DNA of 5,899 nucleotides. It comes from an uncultured Ruminococcus sp. Its GTDB lineage: Bacteria > Bacillota > Clostridia > Oscillospirales > CAG-272. Position 1 is the first letter of the stretch, and every line of letters starts with the position of its first letter. Below are positions 5,876-5,899 of this stretch, one piece after another. The stretch is taken from NCBI GenBank assembly GCA_902778205.1, contig CACYWX010000216.1, forward strand, positions 1-5,899, given 5' to 3'. Made by a program: the position numbers and the translations under genes. The notes below the pieces were generated by a model. That model was not told where the DNA came from. It worked only from the letters and a program-made list of their open reading frames with translations, and ran no database searches.

Positions 5876-5894
5876 GTCGGGGCAACGCCCTGAC
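5876..5894. repeat. GC-rich hairpin at the right edge
   Basis: GTCGGGGC (5876-5883) can pair with GCCCTGAC (5887-5894) around an AAC loop: eight pairs in the plus-strand RNA with one G-U, or seven pairs plus an A-C mismatch in the minus-strand RNA. A T-run follows on the minus strand only after 11 nt (5864-5860), as part of the neighbouring palindrome, so a terminator for an upstream gene is possible but not convincing. No clear promoter was found between here and cas5c. Confidence 0.5.
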
Positions 5895-5899
5895 CCGAC

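Overview
The window holds most of one type I-C (Dvulg subtype) CRISPR-Cas locus, all on the minus strand. Read in the direction of transcription (right to left) the order is cas5c, cas8c, cas7c, cas4, cas1, cas2, then a leader and a CRISPR array that runs to the left edge. The helicase-nuclease gene cas3, normally first in this operon, is not in the window; only 119 nt are visible upstream of cas5c.

Region by region: 1-305 is the leader-proximal part of the array, with five identical 33-nt repeats and four complete spacers of 33-35 nt. 306-466 is the probable leader, with an AT-rich core and a 12/13-matching inverted repeat next to the cas2 stop codon. 467-2478 is the adaptation module (cas2, cas1, cas4). 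2475-5780 is the interference module (cas7c, cas8c, cas5c). 5781-5899 is intergenic, with a perfect 10-bp-arm palindrome and a GC-rich hairpin.

The genes are tightly coupled: overlaps of 4 nt (cas5c/cas8c), 8 nt (cas8c/cas7c), 4 nt (cas7c/cas4) and 4 nt (cas4/cas1), then a 6-nt gap to cas2. Three starts need care: cas5c uses TTG, cas4 most likely uses a GTG overlapping the cas7c stop, and the cas7c start lies inside a longer open frame. A seventh product is supported by the sequence: inside cas8c a consensus ribosome binding site (AAGGAGGT) precedes an in-frame GTG that would start a separate 127-residue small subunit, Cas11c.

How the parts work together: Cas4, Cas1 and Cas2 choose, trim and insert new spacers at the leader end (repeat 273-305). 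Cas5c is expected to cut the array transcript at the base of the repeat hairpin. Cas5c, Cas7c, Cas8c and Cas11c would form the crRNA-guided Cascade, which would recruit a Cas3 encoded elsewhere. All proteins look intact, with the key catalytic residues of Cas1, Cas2 and Cas4 visible, and the identical repeats suggest a working locus.

The GC-rich genes, strong GGAGG-type ribosome binding sites and Clostridia-like Cas protein sequences suggest a high-GC member of the Bacillota. That is an inference from general impression; no phylogenetic marker is present.
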